From Actinomycetes bacterium (GTDB lineage: Bacteria; Actinomycetota; Thermoleophilia; Solirubrobacterales; 70-9): a stretch of DNA of 64,000 nucleotides. Below, piece by piece: positions 54,787 to 62,723 of this stretch (positions are counted from its first letter, which is position 1; each line of letters starts with the position of its first letter). Location of the stretch: contig BOKP01000003.1 in NCBI GenBank assembly GCA_016861045.1, positions 187,501 through 251,500 on the forward strand, given 5' to 3'. The position numbers were made by a program, and so were the translations under genes. The notes under the pieces are model-generated. The model saw only the letters and a program-made list of their open reading frames with translations. It was not told the DNA's origin and did no database searches.

Positions 54787-55645
54787 GCTGATCGGAGCGC
54801 ATGTTTCCACAGCCGGTGGCCTGCGAAACGCGGTCGACCGCGGCGTCGAGCTCGGCTGCGAGGCGATCCAGATCTTCCACCAGAGCCCGCGCGCCTGGCG
54901 CCCGACGAGCTACGGGCCCGACGACTTCGAGGCGTTCAACGAGGCCTTCGCGGCCTCGCCGCTGGGCTCGACCGTGATCCACGCGGTCTACCTGATCAAC
55001 ACCTGCAGCCCCGACCCCGAGATCAGAGCGAAGTCGCTCGCGTCGCTGACCCATGCGCTCCGGATCGGCGACGCGATCGGCGCCGACGGGGTCGTCCTCC
55101 ACGCGGGCTCGCGCAAGCAGGACCCGCTCGACGAGGCGGTCGCGCGCTCGGGCGAGCTCGTCCGCGAGGCCCTCGCCGAATCAGCGGGCTGCCCCGTCCT
55201 GTTCGAGAACACGGCGGGGACCAGCGGCCCGCTCGGGCGCGACTTCGACGAGCTCGCAATGCTCGTCGAGGCGGCCGGCGGCGGCGAGCGGATCGGCCTC
55301 TGCATCGACTGCTGCCACCTGTTCGCGAGCGGGTTCGACATCGTCTCGCCGGAAGCCCTCGGCGGGGTGGTCGACGACCTCGACCGGACGGTCGGGCTCG
55401 ACCGGCTGCGCTGCCTTCACGTCAACGACAGCGCCGTGCCGCAGGGCGCCAACCGCGACAAGCACGCCAGCGTCGGCAAGGGCGAGATGGGCAAGCAGGG
55501 CATCGCCACGTTCCTGTCCGAGCCCCGCTTCGACGGCCTGCCGGCCCTGCTCGAGACGCCGGGGCCGGACCGGCGAGGCCCGGACCGGGCCGAGGTGCGG
55601 TTGACGAAGAAGCTGCGCGAGCAGGGCCTCGCCGCCCGCGCCTGA
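54785..55645 (+). CDS. nfo: endonuclease IV (AP endonuclease)
   Basis: This 286-residue zinc-dependent enzyme cleaves DNA 5' of abasic sites. The TIM-barrel signatures are IGAHVSTAGGL, HAGS, ENTAGTSG, IDCCHLFASGFD, HVNDSAVPQGANRDKHASVGKGEMG and LLETPG. ATG 54785-54787 matches the family N-terminus. Divergent gltX starts at 54786, so the two start codons overlap and each promoter must lie in the other gene. Confidence 0.94.
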   Translation: MLIGAHVSTAGGLRNAVDRGVELGCEAIQIFHQSPRAWRPTSYGPDDFEAFNEAFAASPLGSTVIHAVYLINTCSPDPEIRAKSLASLTHALRIGDAIGADGVVLHAGSRKQDPLDEAVARSGELVREALAESAGCPVLFENTAGTSGPLGRDFDELAMLVEAAGGGERIGLCIDCCHLFASGFDIVSPEALGGVVDDLDRTVGLDRLRCLHVNDSAVPQGANRDKHASVGKGEMGKQGIATFLSEPRFDGLPALLETPGPDRRGPDRAEVRLTKKLREQGLAARA

Positions 55646-55703
55646 CCGGCGGGCGAACGACGATCCCCGCCCCCGTCGCGGAAACCGCTCGCCTGGGGCC
55701 GGC

Positions 55704-56102
55704 TCAGCCGGCGAGCGGCAGCCCGGTGCGGAGATCGAGCTCGGCCGGGTCGTTGATGTCGAAGAACGACGGGTTCAGGCAGGTGTGCGAGGGCCCGTCG
55801 CCCGCGAACGCCGGCTCGACCCGGAACTGGCATTGCGGCAGCGGCTCGCCGGTCATCTTGATCCCGCCGAAGCCGCCGTTGCGCTCGGCGGCCTCGAAGC
55901 CTGCGATGTCGATCTCGGCCCGGAAGACCTTCTGCACGCATCCCATGTAGCGGCGGCCGCTCGGCCCGTCGACGTAGCTCCACAGATACGGGCAGCGCAT
56001 CACGAGGCAGTCGCGGGGCTCGATCAGCTTGTCGCAGAACGTGCTGCAGCTGCGGCACTCCCCGTGCCGGGCCGGGAACGCGGCGACGCCCGATGCTTCC
56101 AT
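55704..56102 (-). CDS. cysteine-rich protein of unknown function
   Basis: This 132-residue soluble protein has ten cysteines: C17, C20 and C24 (ECRSCSTFCDK), then DC, RC, GC and QC, and HTC near the end. That suggests metal or Fe-S binding. It has no signal peptide. The segment MRCPYLWSYVDGPSGRRYMGCVQKVF looks conserved in style, but I recognise no family. The ATG at 56102 follows TAGAAT by 6 nt. Confidence 0.75.
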   Translation of the reverse strand: MEASGVAAFPARHGECRSCSTFCDKLIEPRDCLVMRCPYLWSYVDGPSGRRYMGCVQKVFRAEIDIAGFEAAERNGGFGGIKMTGEPLPQCQFRVEPAFAGDGPSHTCLNPSFFDINDPAELDLRTGLPLAG

Positions 56103-56108
56103 GCCGGG

Positions 56109-56114
56109 ATTCTA
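56109..56114 (-). promoter_or_regulatory. -10 element of the Cys-rich gene (leaderless type)
   Basis: TAGAAT on the minus strand, 6 nt before the ATG, inside the 68-bp gap after dnaE. Confidence 0.5.
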
Positions 56115-56170
56115 GTTCCGGCGCCCGGGAGGAGGGACGCTTCGGCGGCCGCCGGGGGGCGTGATTGCCC

Positions 56171-59100
56171 TCAGGCGGCCAGGGGACGCCCGAGCAGCTC
56201 CTCGATCTCGGCTCGAAGTCCGACCGAGGCGTCGACCCGGTAGGCGCTGCCGAGGCGCAGCCGGCGGACGCCCTCGCGGGTCTTCATGTCGAGGATCACA
56301 CCGACGTCGCCGGGGAAGCCGGCGAGGACCGACTTCAGCTCCTCGATGATCGCCGGGCCGTGGGCGACGGCGTCGAGCTCGATCGCGAAGCTGCGGGGGC
56401 GGTCGAGCCGTGCCCGCTCCTTCGCGCTCTCGACCTCCTCGCCGGTCGGCTCGAACCGCTCGGCATCGTTGACGACGAGCTTGACCTCGCCCCGGTCCTT
56501 GCGATCGACGCGGCCGCGGACGAGCAGGACCGCATCGGTGTCGATCAGCCCCCCGCTCGCCTCCAGGGTCTTGGTGAAGATGATCATCTCGACGCGCCCC
56601 TCGAGGTCGTCGAGGGTCGCGAACATCATGCTGTTGCCGGTCTTGGTCCGGATCCGCTTCGCCTCGGTGACGATGCCGCCGACCGTGACGATCGCCCCGT
56701 CGGGCTTGTCCTCGAGCTCGGCGAGGGCACAGTCGCAGCGGACCCGCAGCGCCTCACGGACCTGCGAGAGCGGGTGGTCGGAGAGGAACGTCCCCAAAGT
56801 CTCCTTCTCGATCGCCAGCAGCTCGCGCTGCTCGAACTCCTCGCCGAGGATCGGCGGGTGCTGGGGACGGGCGGCGTCGCCGGCCGCGTCATCGAGGGCG
56901 AAGATCGAGGCCTGGCCGCGCTCGGCGTCGTCCTGCGCCTTCTGGCCCGCCGACTGCGCCTGCGGCAGCACCGCCAGCATGGCCTTGCGGGTGGCGCCGG
57001 TCGAGTCGAGGCCGCCGCACTTCACCAGGCACTCGATCGCGCGCTTGTTGACCGCGCGCTGGTCCACCCGCTCGCAGAAGTCCCAGAGCGAGTCGAACGG
57101 CCGGTCCTTGCGCGCCCTCAGGATCGCCTCGACGGCGGCGTGGCCGACGTTCTTCACCGCGTCGAGCCCGAAGCGGACCTTGTTCCCGGTCACCACGAAG
57201 CCGTGGTCGGAGGCGTTGACGTCGGGGGGCAGCACCTCGATCCCCATCTCCTCGCAGCGGTTGACGAAGAACGGGACCTTGTCCTTGGTCGACATCACCG
57301 AGCTGATCACCGCCGCCATGTACTCGGCCGGGTAGTTGGCCTTGAGGTAGGCGGTCCGGTAGGAGATCAGCGCGTAGCAGGCGGCGTGGCTCTTGTTGAA
57401 CGAGTAGTCGGCCGCCGCCGTCATCAGGTTCCAGAGGTCGCGGGTGACGCCGGGGTCGGTTCCGGAGGCGGAAGCGCCCTCGCGGAACTCGGCCTCCATC
57501 GTCGCCATCATGTCGCGCTTCTTCTTCCCGATCGCCTTGCGGAGGTCGTCGGCGCGGGCCGGGCTGAAGCCGGCGATCCGCTTCGAGATCTCCATCAGCT
57601 GCTCCTGGTAGATGCAGCAGCCGTAGGTGGCCTCCGTGATCGATCGCAGGCGCTCGTCCTGGTAGCGGACGCTGTCCGGGTTGCGCTTGCCGCGCGCGTA
57701 GTCGGGGATGGAGCTCATCGCGCCCGGCCGGTAGAGGGCGCCGATCGCGACGATGTCGTCGAACTGCGTGGGCCTGATCTGCCGCAGGGCCTCGCGCATC
57801 CCCTCCGACTCGAGCTGGAAGACCCCGATCGAGTCGCCGCGGGCGAGCATCTCGTAGGTCTTCGCGTCGTCGAGCGGCACCGCCTCGATGTCGAGCTCGA
57901 CCCCGCGCGAGCGCCCGACGATCTCGACCGCGTCCTCGATCACGTCGAGGTTGCGGAGGCCGAGGAAGTCCATCTTCAGCAGCCCGACCTCCTCGACCGG
58001 GCCCATCGAGTACTGGGTGACGATCTTGTACGAGCGCTCACCGTCCTTCGTCGCGCCGCGATCTTCGGCGAGCTGCAGCGGGACCACCTCCTGCAGCGGA
58101 CGGTCGGCGATCACGACCGCAGCCGCGTGGATCGAGTTGCTGCGGACGATCCCCTCGAGGCCGCGCGCGGTGTCGACGATCTGGCGCGTCTCGGGCTCGG
58201 CGTCATAGGCCTTCCGCAGCTCCTCGCCCTCGCGCAGGCAGTCCTCGAAGCTCGGGTTGCGGCCCTGGATCGGCTCCGGGATCAGCTTCGCGACGCGGTC
58301 GCCGACCGCGTACTCGAGGTCGAGCACCCGCGCCGCGTCCCGGGTCGCCTGCCGCGGCGCCATCGTCCCGAAGGTGATGATCTGGGCGACCGATTCGCGA
58401 CCGTACTTGTCGGCGACGTAGCGGATCACGCGCTCGCGGCCGCGGACCGAGAAGTCGATGTCGATGTCGGGCATCGAACGCCGATCGGGATTGAGGAAGC
58501 GCTCGAACAGCAGGTCGTTCTCGAGCGGGTCGAGGTCGGTGATCCCGAGGCAGTAGGCGACGATCGAGCCGGCGGCGGAGCCGCGGCCCGGGCCGACGGC
58601 GATGCCGCTCTGCTTCGCGTGGCGGACGAAGTCCCAGACGATCAGGAAATAGGACGGGAAGCCCATCTCCCCGATGACGCCGAGCTCGAGCTCGAGGCGC
58701 TCGGCCGCCGCCGCCGGCGCCGGATCGCCGTAGCGGCGACGGAGCCCCTGGGCGGCGACCTCGCGCAGCATCGCCTCGGGCTCGGAGCCGTCCGGCGTCG
58801 GAAAGCGCGGCAGGAGGAGCTCGCCGAGCTTGATCTCGACGTTGCAGCGGTCGGCGATCTCGAGCGTGTTCGGAACCGCCTCCGGCCACGGCGCGAACGA
58901 CTCGTGGAGCTCGTCGGCTGACTTCAGGTAGAACTCGTTGGTGTCGAAGCTGAGCTTCGGCTCCTTCAGCTTCGACTTCGTCTGCACGCAGAGCAGCGCC
59001 TTGTGGTTGTCGTAGTCCTCGCGCCGCAGGTAGTGGACGTCCGCCGTGCCGACCAGCGGCTTGCCGAGCTCGCGGGCGATCCGGGCGATGCCCTCGTTCG

Positions 59101-59671
59101 CCTTGTCCTGCTCGGGGATCCCGTTGACCTGCAGCTCGAAGTAGACGTTCCCCTCGCCGAAGATCTGGATCAGGTCGTCGACATGGGCGCGGGCATCCCC
59201 CGGCCGGTCCTCGACCAGGCGCCGGCAGAAGCGCGAGGCCAGACAGCCGGTGAGCGCGATCACGCCCTCCGAGTAGCGCTCGAGCAGCCGGGGGTCGACG
59301 TTCGCCTTGCCGCGCACGAAGCCCTCGAGGAAGCCCGCCGTGCTGAGCTTGACGAGGTTCCGGAAGCCGGCCTCGTCCGCCGCCAGCAGCGTCAGGTGGT
59401 TGCGCTCCCACTTCGTCTTCCGCCTGATCTCCTCGACGTCGTCGACGAGGTACGCCTCGACGCCCATGATCGGCTTGACCCCGTGCTCGCGGCAGGCCTT
59501 GAACAGCTCGACGGAGCCGTTCATGACGCCGTGATCGGTCAGCCCCAGCGCCGGCATCCCGAGCTCCGCGGCCCGCGCCGCCATCGCGTCGATCTTGTTG
59601 GCGCCGTCGAGCAGCGAGTACTCGCTGTGGACGTGGAGGTGCGCTGCCTGCGGTGCGACCGTCGTGCTCAC
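56171..59671 (-). CDS. dnaE: DNA polymerase III alpha subunit
   Basis: This 1166-residue catalytic subunit of the replicative polymerase belongs to the DnaE1 type. The N-terminal PHP domain has HLHVHSEYSLLDG and LTDHGVM. The palm has PDIDIDF (401-407, catalytic Asp402 and Asp404) and GPGRGSAAGS (361-370). A helix-hairpin-helix and C-terminal OB fold follow. The GTG start at 59671 matches the family N-terminus. A mini-ORF MMAR (59682-59668) ends in a TGA overlapping that GTG. Confidence 0.96.
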   Translation of the reverse strand: MSTTVAPQAAHLHVHSEYSLLDGANKIDAMAARAAELGMPALGLTDHGVMNGSVELFKACREHGVKPIMGVEAYLVDDVEEIRRKTKWERNHLTLLAADEAGFRNLVKLSTAGFLEGFVRGKANVDPRLLERYSEGVIALTGCLASRFCRRLVEDRPGDARAHVDDLIQIFGEGNVYFELQVNGIPEQDKANEGIARIARELGKPLVGTADVHYLRREDYDNHKALLCVQTKSKLKEPKLSFDTNEFYLKSADELHESFAPWPEAVPNTLEIADRCNVEIKLGELLLPRFPTPDGSEPEAMLREVAAQGLRRRYGDPAPAAAAERLELELGVIGEMGFPSYFLIVWDFVRHAKQSGIAVGPGRGSAAGSIVAYCLGITDLDPLENDLLFERFLNPDRRSMPDIDIDFSVRGRERVIRYVADKYGRESVAQIITFGTMAPRQATRDAARVLDLEYAVGDRVAKLIPEPIQGRNPSFEDCLREGEELRKAYDAEPETRQIVDTARGLEGIVRSNSIHAAAVVIADRPLQEVVPLQLAEDRGATKDGERSYKIVTQYSMGPVEEVGLLKMDFLGLRNLDVIEDAVEIVGRSRGVELDIEAVPLDDAKTYEMLARGDSIGVFQLESEGMREALRQIRPTQFDDIVAIGALYRPGAMSSIPDYARGKRNPDSVRYQDERLRSITEATYGCCIYQEQLMEISKRIAGFSPARADDLRKAIGKKKRDMMATMEAEFREGASASGTDPGVTRDLWNLMTAAADYSFNKSHAACYALISYRTAYLKANYPAEYMAAVISSVMSTKDKVPFFVNRCEEMGIEVLPPDVNASDHGFVVTGNKVRFGLDAVKNVGHAAVEAILRARKDRPFDSLWDFCERVDQRAVNKRAIECLVKCGGLDSTGATRKAMLAVLPQAQSAGQKAQDDAERGQASIFALDDAAGDAARPQHPPILGEEFEQRELLAIEKETLGTFLSDHPLSQVREALRVRCDCALAELEDKPDGAIVTVGGIVTEAKRIRTKTGNSMMFATLDDLEGRVEMIIFTKTLEASGGLIDTDAVLLVRGRVDRKDRGEVKLVVNDAERFEPTGEEVESAKERARLDRPRSFAIELDAVAHGPAIIEELKSVLAGFPGDVGVILDMKTREGVRRLRLGSAYRVDASVGLRAEIEELLGRPLAA

Positions 59672-59698
59672 CGCGCCATCATGGCAAGGGCCGTGGAT

Positions 59699-59736
59699 GC
59701 AAAACCGGGGCCCGCGGGCGCTTCGCCGCGTTTTGC
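59699..59736 (-). terminator. hairpin between the coiled-coil gene and dnaE
   Basis: Arms GCAAAAC and GTTTTGC enclose a GC-rich centre with further pairing. It begins 12 nt after the coiled-coil gene stop on the minus strand and lies 28 nt before dnaE. Confidence 0.4.
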
Positions 59737-59747
59737 GGAAGCTCGTC

Positions 59748-61082
59748 TCAGGCCGTCCCGGGCCGGTCGCGTTCGAGGCGCCCGAGCAGTTCGGCGAGCC
59801 GCCGCTCGGCCGCGCGAACCCGCGCCGCGGCCTCGCGCTCGGCGCGCCGCGTCCGCTCCCCGATCCGCTCCTCGCGATCGAGGGCGCGCCCGGCGTCGGC
59901 GGCGAGGTCGCCGAGCCGTGCCGCAAGCCGGGCCGCCTCCTCGCGTAGCGAGGCTCCCGCGTCGGCCGCGTGCGCCCCGACGCGAGCGTCGATCGTGCCC
60001 GCGGCGGCGGTGGCGGCCGCGGCGGCGGACTCGTCGGCGGCGGTCGCTAGCTCGGCGCGCGCAGTCGCGACCGCGCGCCCGACGGTCTCATCCGCGCTCG
60101 TCGCAAGCCGGCGCTCGGCGGCCTCGAGCGCGGCCGCGACGCGTCCGTCCAGGGCGCGCTCGATCGCGGCCCCGGTCCCTGCGAGGCGCACCTCGCCCTT
60201 CGACGCCTCGCGGGCGACCATCGCCTCGATGCCGCCGCGGGCGTCCTCGCGGGCGCCCGCGAGCGCCGCGGCTCCGGTCTCGGCAACCGCGGCCCGCGCC
60301 GCCGCGAGGCCACGGTCGATCTCGCGGTCGACCCGGGCCCCGAGCTCGGCGGCGAGCCCGTCCAGACGCGCCTCGACCCGGCGGCGCAGCTCCTCCTCGC
60401 GCTCGGCCGCCGCGACCGCCTGCTCGTCGCGGAGCCCTTGGAGGAGACCGGACACGCGGCTCTCGACCGCGCCGGCGTCGTCATCCACTGCGGCGCGGGC
60501 CTGCTCGAGGTCGCGGCGCAGCTCGGCGGCGAGCGACTCCCGAACCGACCCGAGCCGCTCGGCCGCGACCTCCTCCGCGGTCCGGGCCGCGTCGCGGAGC
60601 GCCGCCGCCCGGAGCGCGTCGATCCGCTCGGCGGCGGCCGCCGCGGTGACCCGGCCCGCGGCCTCGACCTCCCGGCGCAGCCGCGCGCGCTCGGCCTCGA
60701 GCTCCCGGCGGAGCTCCGCCGTGGCGCCGCCCAGCGCCGCCGCGTGCTCCTCGCCGAGGCGCCTGCGGTGGGCTTCGACCTCGCCGCGCACGCGCTCCTC
60801 GCGATCGCCCCGGCTCGCATCGAGGGCGGCATCGACCCGGGATCGCAACTCGGCCTCGACGGCCGCGAGGCGGGCGTCGATCAGCGCCTCCCGCGGGTCC
60901 GCCCGGGCCTCCGGGGGCGGGCCCGGAACCGCGCCCGCGGCCCCCGGCCCCGCCGAGCCGGCGCCCGCCTCGCCGCGCGCGATCAGCTCCTCGAAGCCGG
61001 CGCTGATGGTCGAGCGGGCGCGGGCGATCCGGTCGTCGTGCCCCGGTCCCGGCTCCGCTCTCTGATCGCCGGCTCTCGCCAC
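59748..61082 (-). CDS. long alanine/arginine-rich coiled-coil protein
   Basis: This 444-residue protein is predicted to be almost wholly helical. After a short Pro/Gly-rich segment (~40-60) comes a run of about 370 residues built from A, R, E and L in heptad-like spacing, with no cysteine or tryptophan. It has no signal or membrane segment. I recognise no family; a cytoskeletal or scaffold role is only a guess. GTG start at 61082; a TAGGAC lies 6 nt upstream. It diverges from another coiled-coil gene. Confidence 0.7.
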   Translation of the reverse strand: MARAGDQRAEPGPGHDDRIARARSTISAGFEELIARGEAGAGSAGPGAAGAVPGPPPEARADPREALIDARLAAVEAELRSRVDAALDASRGDREERVRGEVEAHRRRLGEEHAAALGGATAELRRELEAERARLRREVEAAGRVTAAAAAERIDALRAAALRDAARTAEEVAAERLGSVRESLAAELRRDLEQARAAVDDDAGAVESRVSGLLQGLRDEQAVAAAEREEELRRRVEARLDGLAAELGARVDREIDRGLAAARAAVAETGAAALAGAREDARGGIEAMVAREASKGEVRLAGTGAAIERALDGRVAAALEAAERRLATSADETVGRAVATARAELATAADESAAAAATAAAGTIDARVGAHAADAGASLREEAARLAARLGDLAADAGRALDREERIGERTRRAEREAAARVRAAERRLAELLGRLERDRPGTA

Positions 61083-61155
61083 CCGTCCGTCCTACCACGA
61101 ACGCGCTCGCGCCGCAGCCCGATCTGCGACGCGGCGGTGACGCCACCGCGCCTTC

Positions 61156-61161
61156 TACGAT
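61156..61161 (+). promoter_or_regulatory. -10 element of the 135-residue coiled-coil gene (leaderless type)
   Basis: TACGAT, 6 nt before a GTG start codon on the plus strand. Confidence 0.5.
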
Positions 61162-61167
61162 GGGCGC

Positions 61168-61575
61168 GTGGAGCCCCCGGCCGGCGAGCGGATCAGAGCG
61201 ACGATCGACGCCGCCCGCGGCGATGCCGACCGCATCGTCGCGATCGCCGCGCGCGAGGCGAACCGGATCGTCGCCGTCGCCGAGGGCGCCGATCGCGCTC
61301 TCGCGACGGCCCGGGTCGAGCGCCTGCGAGCCCTCGGACGGGAGATCGAGGATCAGCAGCAGCGAATCCAGAGCGGCTACGCGGGGATGGTCGAGGCGAT
61401 GGCCGCTTCCACCAGCCGGCTCGTGGAAGCGGCGCGGGACGCCGACTTCACGAGCCCCACGGGCCCGTCCACGCTCGGCCGCACCGTCGAGGTCAGGCTC
61501 GCCCAGACGCGGGAGATCACCCTGCGCTTCGACCCCCGGGCCGGCGCCGGGCCCGGCCCCTCCTACGCGGTCTAG
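61168..61575 (+). CDS. small coiled-coil protein of unknown function
   Basis: This 135-residue protein begins MEPPAGERIRATIDAARGDA and has a helical segment (~8-90) of DivIVA-like character (ADRIVAIAAREANRIVAVAEGA). A less regular C-terminal part includes VEVRLAQTREITLRFDP. No membrane segment is seen. The GTG start is fixed by the TACGAT hexamer 6 nt upstream. Its stop codon TAG is the start of the TAGAAT hexamer of the next gene. Confidence 0.7.
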   Translation: MEPPAGERIRATIDAARGDADRIVAIAAREANRIVAVAEGADRALATARVERLRALGREIEDQQQRIQSGYAGMVEAMAASTSRLVEAARDADFTSPTGPSTLGRTVEVRLAQTREITLRFDPRAGAGPGPSYAV

Positions 61576-61578
61576 AAT
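61573..61578 (+). promoter_or_regulatory. -10 element overlapping a stop codon
   Basis: TAGAAT begins with the TAG stop of the preceding gene. A GAGGAG follows at 61585-61590, but it is 16 nt from the next ATG. Confidence 0.4.
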
Positions 61579-61606
61579 CGCCGCGAGGAGCCGAGATCCG
61601 ACGGCG

Positions 61607-62530
61607 ATGACCGAGCAGGACCCCCAGCAACAACCGAACGCGCCGGCGGGTCCGATCCGGTGGACCCAGGCATCGTGGCCGGCGCCGTCGGGCAGCGTCC
61701 AGTCCACGATCGACCAGATGACCGACCAGCTCCAGACGGTCATCGCGGCCGCCGAGCGCGCGGCCGAGGCGATCCGCCGCGACGCCGAGGAGCAGGCCAG
61801 GCGCCACCTGGCCGAGGCCCAGCGGAAGGCGGATCGCCTCACCGCCGAGCGGGTCGGCCTGATCTCGGAGCTGACCGACGACCTGATTCGCCACGCCGGC
61901 AACGTCCGCGACCATTCCGAGCAGATGGTCCGGGCGCTCGAGGACGCGATCAGCTCGGTCACCGGCAAGCTCGAGCAGCCCGGGCTGAGCGATCGCCTCG
62001 ACCGGAGCCTTCCGGGGCCGCCGCTTCCGCCGGGGGCCGCGGCCGCGGTGGGACCCGCGACGGCCGCTCCGGCCGAGCCGGCGACCCCCGCGCCCGCCGA
62101 GCCGCCCCCGCCGCCGGCCGCCGTTCCGGCCGAGCCGCCCCCGCCGCAACCCGCGGCCCCCGGGCCGGCACCGTCACGGGCCGCGCCGGTCCAGGCGCCT
62201 CCGACCGGCACCTACACGGACATCGTCGGCGCCCCTCCCCCGCCCCCGCCGGCCTCCGCCCCCGCCCCGCTGCCGCATCCACCGCCGCACCCGGAGCCCG
62301 CCACCGGGCCGCCGCAGCCGACTCCGGAGGCCGCCGCCGCGGCCGCGGCGGCCCCCGTGGTTCCCGCCGGCGGCGACGGGCCCGAGCACGTGGCCGAGGC
62401 GATCGACCATGCGCGCCGGCTCGCCGATGCCGGCAGCGACCGCGAGACGATCGCCAGCGTCCTCCGCCAGCTCTGGGGGGTCAGCGACCCCGACCCGATC
62501 GTCGACCGCGTCCTCGGCGGGCGGCGCTGA
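61607..62530 (+). CDS. DivIVA-like coiled coil with long proline-rich linker
   Basis: This 307-residue protein has an N-terminal helical region (~30-125; AAERAAEAIRRDAEEQARRH, then AQRKADRLTAERVGLISEL) resembling DivIVA/SepIVA-type coiled coils. A Pro/Ala linker of about 130 residues (~130-265) and a small C-terminal helical domain (~270-307, HVAEAIDHARRLADAGSDRE) follow. Such architecture often marks cell-division or polar-growth scaffolds in Actinobacteria; that is inference. It is cytoplasmic, with no signal. Confidence 0.7.
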   Translation: MTEQDPQQQPNAPAGPIRWTQASWPAPSGSVQSTIDQMTDQLQTVIAAAERAAEAIRRDAEEQARRHLAEAQRKADRLTAERVGLISELTDDLIRHAGNVRDHSEQMVRALEDAISSVTGKLEQPGLSDRLDRSLPGPPLPPGAAAAVGPATAAPAEPATPAPAEPPPPPAAVPAEPPPPQPAAPGPAPSRAAPVQAPPTGTYTDIVGAPPPPPPASAPAPLPHPPPHPEPATGPPQPTPEAAAAAAAAPVVPAGGDGPEHVAEAIDHARRLADAGSDRETIASVLRQLWGVSDPDPIVDRVLGGRR

Positions 62531-62546
62531 GCGCGAGGCCGGGCGC

Positions 62547-62711
62547 TCAGCCCTCTTCGACGTCCCGGGAGGCGAGCAGGTAGGCCCCGATCGCGCCGCC
62601 GATCAGCGCACCGGCGAGGGCGATGCCGCCGGCGACCCGGATCTGGCGGCCGAAGCGCCGGCGCACGACGTAGACGACGAGGCGCCCGATCGATTCGTAG
62701 GCGAAGCTCAT
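62547..62711 (-). CDS. 54-residue single-span membrane protein
   Basis: This short ORF, MSFAYESIGRLVVYVVRRRF at its start, has a basic segment (RRRFGRQIR) followed by a Gly/Ala-rich membrane helix (~26-47, with GxxxG spacing) and an acidic end (DVEEG). The ATG at 62711 lies 6 nt after TAGCCT, the same leaderless geometry as other genes here, which supports it as real. It lies just downstream of argG on the same strand. Function unknown. Confidence 0.65.
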   Translation of the reverse strand: MSFAYESIGRLVVYVVRRRFGRQIRVAGGIALAGALIGGAIGAYLLASRDVEEG

Positions 62712-62717
62712 GGCACG

Positions 62718-62723
62718 AGGCTA
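62718..62723 (-). promoter_or_regulatory. -10 element overlapping the argG stop codon
   Basis: TAGCCT on the minus strand, 6 nt before the 54-residue ORF; its TAG is the argG stop. Confidence 0.45.
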
